Source: a virus
Virus record (IMG/VR): IMGVR_UViG_3300027736_001324
Span: 62,001 to 126,000 of that record
Direction: 5' to 3' (one strand)
Length of the DNA: 64,000 nt
The position numbers and the translations under genes are program-made. Under the pieces are notes generated by a model. It was not told where the DNA came from and made no database searches. It saw only the letters and a program-made list of their open reading frames with translations. This document shows, one piece after another, positions 58,931 to 64,000 of the stretch. The stretch's first letter is position 1, and each line of letters opens with the position of its first letter.

Positions 58931-61900
58931 ATGCCTACGAATACAGAATCACTAAACCGCGAATTGTTTAGATTATTGTCTAAATATAAACCAAAACCCC
59001 TGGATGCTGAGGGCAAAGCCACTCCTGTTCCAGAAGAAGCAGATATTTTCAAGTTTGAATTCACTAAAGACGGAGAAGATTACGGAACTGTTTATGTTAC
59101 ATTAGATGATGAACGTGTACTGACTGTCTATTTTGGCGATGACGTATCCGATAGTCCCGGCGACAAAACACCTGGATTAGATTATGATGACACATGGAGT
59201 GGGTTACTACATCAATTAAGTTCTTGGAGAATGACCAAGGGCCTAAGAGGATTCAAAACACAAAACAAAGACCGAGTCGGAGATGACATGGCAAGAAGGA
59301 ACCATATGAGAAACAAAGATAAAATAGCAGAGGGTTACTACCCAATGGGCAAGAGTCGCAGTTATAGTGATGCTGTACCTAGCGTAAAGATTGTTATTGA
59401 ACATAGCCGTGTCATTGAAGAAGGTGAACAACGCTATCGTAATATCAATAGAATTTTCTTAGAGAATCAAGACGGTGAACGCTATTTACTTGATACTAAG
59501 AAGCCTGGTATTGCCCGTGTCTATGCTAGACATATTGCTGAAGGTGGCAAAGTCAATGATGACCGTTGGAGTCATATTGGTAATCTTTGTGAAGAATATC
59601 AAAAGATGGCTGGATTTGTCCGTGCTACACGTAATGGACAATTCAATGAATCAGCACAAGCATTAGTTAACGAAGGACTAGAACACTATCAAAGTCTACG
59701 TGAATCATTAAGCCGTATGACTGGTAAGCGTGGATATAACGCTTATTTTGAAAGTTGGACTCCACCTTTGATGGAAGATGGAACTGAAGAAAACAATCTA
59801 AACGAATTGTTTGTACAAGAGACATTAGATCCACGCATTGAAAGCGTAATGCCAATATTGAATAGAATACATAAAAAAGTTTCTGAATCAATAGTTGATA
59901 AAGAAATGAACAAGTTAGCAGAGTGGGCTGATAGTTTAGTTGAAGAAGAAAGTCTAACAAGTAATAATCCAGGTGGCATTCCTGAAGATCGCAGTTTAAA
60001 GACAGAGGCCAAGTACGATCCAACCGTCGATGGTTCACACAGCTACGGCACAGATTTGCTATTCAATATTCGTATGCTATACATATATGCTAGAGACGGT
60101 AGGGACACCCGTCATCAGATTGCATCGTTGAAGAATTTAAAAGATGGAATTGAACAAAGTGAAGAACCGCGTCTTATCCAGTGCTACGACTACCTAATGA
60201 AGAATCTTGCTGGTGGAACAGTGACTGATCCTAAAATGATAATGCAAATAGCAGATAAGGCTCATCAATTATTTCACCCAAGCCTTGAACCCATTGCACA
60301 AGCAACTCGTGAGGGTGTAGAAATGGAAGAAGCTATTACTCCAGGTGCTTCTTTACAAAGATTTAGAAACGATCCTAGAGGTAATGAAAAATTACCTGCA
60401 AAAGAAGTTGACGAAGGCAGTTCAGAAAACAAATATTCTAACTTATCTAACCGCGGAGTAACTCGTGGAATAAATCGTGCCGCTGATGATTTTGACAGAT
60501 TTATGGACCTTGACCAAGTAGAATCACCACATTATAAAACACAACATCAACAAGATACAAAGCAAAGACTAAAAACAAAACCAATGGCAGGTCCTAAGGG
60601 GCAATTACCTGAAGAGCAAGGTGTGGCGGAAGAAGGTCTTGATGCTAATCAAAAGCGTGTAGGTCAATTAGGCCCAACAGAGAAAGTTAAAAACAATAAC
60701 ATTGGTAAACTAGTCGGTGCTAATGAAAACTTTATCAACCAAGCTAGCCAAGCAGTTACAACTGAAGAAGATGAGGGTATGTTTGGTAGATCCAAAAACG
60801 ATAAACGTTATTTAGATAAATTTGATCCAACTGAAGTGATGAACATCAGTGATGATCCTAGTAAGGCACATAAAACAACGGGCAAGGGTTCATTAAGAAC
60901 ATCTAAGGAAGATTTAGAATTTGCATTTGGACCACCCGGAGAAGATGATACATGGGTTTTAGAATTTGGTAATGGATTAATTGCTACTATATATCCTCAA
61001 TCTAACAGTGGTGGCATGGATTGGATCATAGGTGGTAATCATCCAGACACTGAAGATTTTGTGCATATGGCTTATTCGGCTGCGCTTGATGATGAACTTG
61101 AAGAAGGTGAACATACTCAACATGCCATGCGCGGCCGCAATCCTGGTGCTAACGAATTTGAACATGATTTTGAAAATGATAAGATTGATAACATCCATGA
61201 CAAGATATCAAAGATGTTAAAGAGATTAGAGAAACCAAAACATGAACCAAGTATGAAAGATACCGATCTTGGCAATACATTACATGAAGTAGACACTGGT
61301 GAATATGATGCCCGTAAATCAACTCATAAGGGTGAAACTACTCCAGAACAGGAAAAGGAATTCCGTAAGAAAGTAGACACATACGGCAAAGAATTAGAAC
61401 AGAGACAAAAAGAAAAGGGTAATGTAAAAGAAGGGCAAGAAGATTTTGATGCTATTCTAAGAATCATTAGCAAGAAAAATGTGAAAGAAAGCATCCAATT
61501 AAATGAAAGTCTCATGGATTCATTGAACAGTATGATTGCTAAAATTAAAGCAATGCCAGGAATACAAAAATATATTCAAATGGCACAATCCAAGAAAGCA
61601 GAATTGACTCAAGCATTACAACATAGTGCAAATGGTAAAGATTTAGTTGCAAACATTCAACAAGCAGTTGGCGGACAACAAGCTGTAGCTGAAGGTTGGG
61701 GTCAAAAAATCGGCGGCGCTGTGGCTGCTAGTGCAGGCGGCGGTCTATTAGCAGGTGCTGCCGACATTATGATGAGAGCATATATTGCTATGGGTAAACC
61801 AGATTTAACACAGATGATGAATGACCCTAATGGTAAAAATGCTTTGGTACTAGTATCAATGTTAGTTGTATTGGGTGCATTAGCAATGTTTGCCGGCGGC

Positions 61901-61996
61901 CATCAAGTTAAACAAGGTATGGACAATGATATCGGACAACAAATGCGTGAAGGTCAAGAGGACCTAGACGCTATTCTAAGAATCATTAGAAAATAA
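58931..61996 (+). CDS. Large hypothetical virion-associated protein, 1,021 aa
   Basis: Begins MPTNTESLNRELFRLLSKYK. The first ~330 residues are a folded domain (e.g. WSHIGNLCEEYQKMAGFVRA, SLRESLSRMTGKRGYNAYFE). The centre (about 370-850) is very acidic/basic and Gly/Gln-rich, likely disordered. Two copies of GQED(F/L)DAILRII occur at about residue 835 and at the very C-terminus, and similar VEEG/EEG segments recur. Near the end lie two hydrophobic segments (AVAASAGGGLLAGAADIMM and VLVSMLVVLGALAMFAGG). It resembles an ejected or internal head protein able to enter membranes, but I do not recognise a family. Late promoter at 58919. Confidence 0.7.
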   Translation: MPTNTESLNRELFRLLSKYKPKPLDAEGKATPVPEEADIFKFEFTKDGEDYGTVYVTLDDERVLTVYFGDDVSDSPGDKTPGLDYDDTWSGLLHQLSSWRMTKGLRGFKTQNKDRVGDDMARRNHMRNKDKIAEGYYPMGKSRSYSDAVPSVKIVIEHSRVIEEGEQRYRNINRIFLENQDGERYLLDTKKPGIARVYARHIAEGGKVNDDRWSHIGNLCEEYQKMAGFVRATRNGQFNESAQALVNEGLEHYQSLRESLSRMTGKRGYNAYFESWTPPLMEDGTEENNLNELFVQETLDPRIESVMPILNRIHKKVSESIVDKEMNKLAEWADSLVEEESLTSNNPGGIPEDRSLKTEAKYDPTVDGSHSYGTDLLFNIRMLYIYARDGRDTRHQIASLKNLKDGIEQSEEPRLIQCYDYLMKNLAGGTVTDPKMIMQIADKAHQLFHPSLEPIAQATREGVEMEEAITPGASLQRFRNDPRGNEKLPAKEVDEGSSENKYSNLSNRGVTRGINRAADDFDRFMDLDQVESPHYKTQHQQDTKQRLKTKPMAGPKGQLPEEQGVAEEGLDANQKRVGQLGPTEKVKNNNIGKLVGANENFINQASQAVTTEEDEGMFGRSKNDKRYLDKFDPTEVMNISDDPSKAHKTTGKGSLRTSKEDLEFAFGPPGEDDTWVLEFGNGLIATIYPQSNSGGMDWIIGGNHPDTEDFVHMAYSAALDDELEEGEHTQHAMRGRNPGANEFEHDFENDKIDNIHDKISKMLKRLEKPKHEPSMKDTDLGNTLHEVDTGEYDARKSTHKGETTPEQEKEFRKKVDTYGKELEQRQKEKGNVKEGQEDFDAILRIISKKNVKESIQLNESLMDSLNSMIAKIKAMPGIQKYIQMAQSKKAELTQALQHSANGKDLVANIQQAVGGQQAVAEGWGQKIGGAVAASAGGGLLAGAADIMMRAYIAMGKPDLTQMMNDPNGKNALVLVSMLVVLGALAMFAGGHQVKQGMDNDIGQQMREGQEDLDAILRIIRK

Positions 61997-62006
61997 AAAG
62001 GGTAAA

Positions 62007-62033
62007 TAAACCTCACTTAAAAGGTGAGGTTTA
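62007..62033 (+). terminator. Hairpin after the 1,021-aa gene
   Basis: TAAACCTCAC (62007-62016) with GTGAGGTTTA (62024-62033), loop TTAAAAG. Ten perfect pairs but no T-run; a probable terminator or processing stem. Confidence 0.55.
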
Positions 62034-62043
62034 CCACATCTGG

Positions 62044-62082
62044 CATAAATACATTGACAGGTTGAGAAAGTAGTGCTATACT
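62044..62082 (+). promoter_or_regulatory. Tandem late-type and sigma-70 promoters for gp32
   Basis: A late-type CATAAATAC (62044-62052) directly precedes a sigma-70 promoter: TTGACA (62054-62059), 17 nt, TATACT (62077-62082), with TG upstream of the -10. Both could drive the gene at different times. Confidence 0.7.
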
Positions 62083-62098
62083 TACTCATCGTGTTAGT

Positions 62099-62115
62099 TA
62101 CTTCATAGTGAAGTA
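62099..62115 (+). promoter_or_regulatory. Leader hairpin in the gp32 5' UTR
   Basis: TACTTCA (62099-62105), loop TAG, TGAAGTA (62109-62115), in the ~75-nt leader. T4 gene 32 is autoregulated at a structured leader, so this may play a similar role; inference only. Confidence 0.4.
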
Positions 62116-62161
62116 GCGAATTAAAAACGAGACCATCTCAAATTTATAAGGAAATATTATT

Positions 62162-63166
62162 ATGGCATCATTAGCAGAAATCCGCGCACGTATCGCAGCG
62201 CAAGACAATAAGTCAACAACAAAGAGTTCTAACACTCAATCAGATAATTCTATCTACCCCCACTGGAATATGGACGAAGGCACAACAGCCGCAATTCGTT
62301 TCTTGCCCGATGGCGACACAAAGAACGAATTCTTCTGGGTAGAAAAACAAATCATTAAACTTCCATTCAATGGAGTTAAAGGACATCCTGAAATGAAACA
62401 GGTTGTTGTTCAAGTACCTTGCGTTGAAATGTATAACGATGGTTCAACTTGTCCTATTTTGGCTGAGGTTCGCCCTTGGTACAAAGATGAGACATTGAAA
62501 GAAATGGCAAACAAATATTGGAAGAAGCGTAGTTACATCTTTCAAGGCTTTGTACGTCAGAACCCACTTGGTGATGACAAGACTCCTGCGAATCCAATTC
62601 GTAGATTCGTTATCAGCCCACAAATTATCCCAATCGTTAAGAGTGGATTACTTGATCCTGAAATCATGGAATTGCCTACAGATTATACACGTGGTCTTGA
62701 CTTCAATATTAAGAAGTCTAGCAAAGGTGGCTATGCTGATTACAGTACAAGTAACTGGGCACGTAGAGAAACAGCATTGACTGAGGTTGAACAAACAGCA
62801 ATCGAGGCACATGGATTGTTTGACCTTAGTACATTTTTACCGAAGAAGCCAGGTGAAGCTGAATTGCGTATTTTGAAAGAAATGTTTGAAGCATCAGTAG
62901 ATGGTCAACCATACGACAACGAACGTTGGGGACAATACTATCGTCCATGGGGCTTAGATGCTCCAGCTGGTTCACAAACTGAAGCAGCGCCCTTGCCAAC
63001 TCGCACTGCACCAGCAGCACCCGCAGGTCTACCCGCTTGGGAAGATGATGTTGCGGCAGCAGAAGCATCTTTCACTAGTCCAGTTGTAGTTCCTACAGCG
63101 GCTCCGTCAAGTGATAAAGCACAAGACATTCTAGCAATGATTCGTGCTAGACAAAACAAGTCTTAA
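62162..63166 (+). CDS. Single-stranded DNA-binding protein (gp32-like)
   Basis: 334 residues. The N-terminal basic B-type region (MASLAEIRARIAAQDNKS), then an OB-fold core with IYPHWNMDEGTTAAIRFLPD and VQVPCVEMYNDGSTCPI, whose Cys/His could form the zinc site of T4 gp32. YKDETLKEMANKYWKKRSYI, FVRQNPLG and RRFVISPQI match the T4-like family. The C-terminal acidic tail (PAWEDDVAAAEASF) would contact partner proteins. It coats ssDNA in replication and recombination with UvsX, encoded just downstream. Confidence 0.92.
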   Translation: MASLAEIRARIAAQDNKSTTKSSNTQSDNSIYPHWNMDEGTTAAIRFLPDGDTKNEFFWVEKQIIKLPFNGVKGHPEMKQVVVQVPCVEMYNDGSTCPILAEVRPWYKDETLKEMANKYWKKRSYIFQGFVRQNPLGDDKTPANPIRRFVISPQIIPIVKSGLLDPEIMELPTDYTRGLDFNIKKSSKGGYADYSTSNWARRETALTEVEQTAIEAHGLFDLSTFLPKKPGEAELRILKEMFEASVDGQPYDNERWGQYYRPWGLDAPAGSQTEAAPLPTRTAPAAPAGLPAWEDDVAAAEASFTSPVVVPTAAPSSDKAQDILAMIRARQNKS

Positions 63167-63171
63167 TCTAA

Positions 63172-63191
63172 ATAGGGGCTACGGCCCCTAT
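63172..63191 (+). terminator. Hairpin after gp32
   Basis: ATAGGGGC (63172-63179), loop TACG, GCCCCTAT (63184-63191). Strong stem with a UNCG-like loop but no T-run; may attenuate or protect the gp32 message. A late-like CTAAATAG (63168-63175) overlaps its left arm. Confidence 0.5.
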
Positions 63192-63205
63192 CTTAGGAGA
63201 ACACT

Positions 63206-63445
63206 ATGACATTACCAGACGAAAGATATCGTGCCTTAAAGCAAGGCAAAAAATTATTAGAGGAGTTGTGTGATCCTGGACGTACACCACGTGTACCTAG
63301 TTTAATCAGAGACCGCGCAAGAGCCGCACTACGTCACTATCCGCAAGATTGGGAAATTGATTCAATTGCAGAAAAATGTCCCGATATACTTGATAAAATA
63401 TCATATTCTGATAGAATGTATCTTAATGGTACAAATAACCGATAA
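63206..63445 (+). CDS. Small conserved protein resembling the betaproteobacterial BPSL0761 family
   Basis: 79 residues beginning MTLPDERYRALKQGKKLLEE, then LCDPGRTPRVPSLIRDRARA and ALRHYPQDWEID. The TLPDERYRAL...TPRVPxxIRxRARxxLRHYP pattern resembles a small conserved family of betaproteobacteria as I recall. AGGAGA lies just upstream. It is placed between gp32 and uvsX. It would support a Burkholderiales-type host. Function unknown. Confidence 0.75.
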   Translation: MTLPDERYRALKQGKKLLEELCDPGRTPRVPSLIRDRARAALRHYPQDWEIDSIAEKCPDILDKISYSDRMYLNGTNNR

Positions 63446-63465
63446 CAAAGAAAGAGAGATTATCA

Positions 63466-64000
63466 ATGGCAAAACCATTTGACGTATCGAAATTTAGAAA
63501 AGAAATTACTAAGTCAATTGAAGGACTTAGCATAGGATATAACGATCCAACAGATTGGATCAGTACAGGAAATTATGGACTTAATTATCTCATTAGCGGG
63601 GATTTTAATAAAGGCGTTCCTCTTGGTAAAGTTACTGTCTTTGCCGGAGAGTCTGGATCAGGAAAATCATTCATCTGCTCAGGAAACCTCGTCAGACACG
63701 CACAACAACAAGGAATCTACGTTGTCTTAATTGATAGCGAAAACGCCTTAGATGAAAAATGGCTACACGCATTGGGTGTAGATACAAGCGAAACTAAATT
63801 GCTTAAACTAAACATGGCTATGATTGATGATGTGGGTAAGACTATATCAGAATTTATGAAGTCATACAAACTAATGGCAGAAGATGATAAACCAAAAGTA
63901 TTGTTTGTCATTGACAGTCTTGGTATGCTATTGACTCCAACTGACGTTAATCAGTTTGAAGCAGGTGATATGAAAGGTGATATGGGTCGTAAGCCTAAAG
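63466..64000 (+). CDS. uvsX: UvsX/RecA-like recombinase (partial, 3' end outside window)
   Basis: The frame opens at ATG 63466 (MAKPFDVSKFRKEITKSIEG) and runs off the right edge after about 178 residues. It has Walker A FAGESGSGKSFI (61-68 core), then YVVLIDSENALDEKWLHAL and VLFVIDSLGMLLTPTD (Walker B), plus the start of the DNA-binding loop (EAGDMKGDMGRKPK). These match T4-type UvsX. It promotes strand exchange in recombination-dependent replication with gp32. AAAGAGAG precedes the ATG. Confidence 0.92.
   Translation, partial: MAKPFDVSKFRKEITKSIEGLSIGYNDPTDWISTGNYGLNYLISGDFNKGVPLGKVTVFAGESGSGKSFICSGNLVRHAQQQGIYVVLIDSENALDEKWLHALGVDTSETKLLKLNMAMIDDVGKTISEFMKSYKLMAEDDKPKVLFVIDSLGMLLTPTDVNQFEAGDMKGDMGRKPK

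Noticed and set aside
59667-60038. 123-residue minus-strand ORF
   Set aside because: It lies within the 1,021-residue gene, is low-complexity Leu/Ser/Phe-rich as expected for antisense of AT-rich coding DNA, and has no start signals.

Overview
The window is one contiguous stretch of a large, AT-rich, T4-like tailed-phage (myovirus) genome. Diagnostic genes are a gp17-type large terminase (57.4-58.9 kb), a gp32-type single-strand DNA-binding protein (62.2 kb), a UvsX/RecA-type recombinase cut by the right edge (63.5 kb), phage ThyA (52.0 kb) and a recurrent T4-late-type promoter motif (ATAAATAC and close variants). The host is probably a betaproteobacterium of Burkholderiales type. This is inferred from a porin with the betaproteobacterial signal peptide and fold, a circularly permuted (two-piece) tmRNA with an ANDE-type tag, a lipoprotein with a poly-Gly lipobox, and a small protein resembling a betaproteobacterial conserved family (63.2 kb).

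Layout. 1-13.8 kb: late virion genes, namely a giant repeat-built structural protein (over 3,590 residues, open at the left edge), a 50-residue ORF, a 206-residue protein and two fibre-like proteins. 13.9-38.8 kb: one long, tightly overlapping plus-strand gene train devoted to glycans and small-molecule modification. It holds GT-A-like glycosyltransferases, five paralogous proteins with an FSGxxRT N-terminus, a twitch-domain radical SAM protein, two SGNH-like proteins, a C-methyltransferase, a cupin, a fused nucleotidyltransferase-kinase, AroE-like, KdsC-like and GatZ-like enzymes, and a carbamoyltransferase. It ends in a 2,014-residue protein with 18 tandem ~66-residue repeats. A minus-strand bacterial-type FG-GAP lipoprotein gene with its own sigma-70 promoter interrupts the train at 22.7-24.0 kb.

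38.8-44.8 kb: a host-interaction/auxiliary island. It carries small membrane or exported proteins, the permuted tmRNA, a 2OG-Fe(II) oxygenase, an outer-membrane porin, PstS preceded by Pho-box-like direct repeats, an LpxH-like phosphoesterase, a GT2 glycosyltransferase and a minus-strand glutamine-amidotransferase-like protein. 44.8-54.2 kb: mostly early/middle genes read from consensus sigma-70 promoters (TTGACA-17-TATAAT), with small unknown proteins, an SprT-like peptidase, a MoxR ATPase plus VWA/metallopeptidase-like pair, ThyA and an SDR epimerase. 54.1-62.0 kb: late genes, with a probable spanin pair, a baseplate/fibre-like protein, two proteins with T4-internal-protein-like N-termini, a methyltransferase, terminase and a 1,021-residue virion-like protein. 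62.0-64.0 kb: DNA metabolism (gp32, UvsX).

The genes suggest a phage that heavily edits surface or virion glycans, remodels the host envelope (porin, PstS, lipoprotein, LpxH-like enzyme) and carries its own ribosome-rescue RNA. Family assignments come from reading motifs in the translations; no database search was run.
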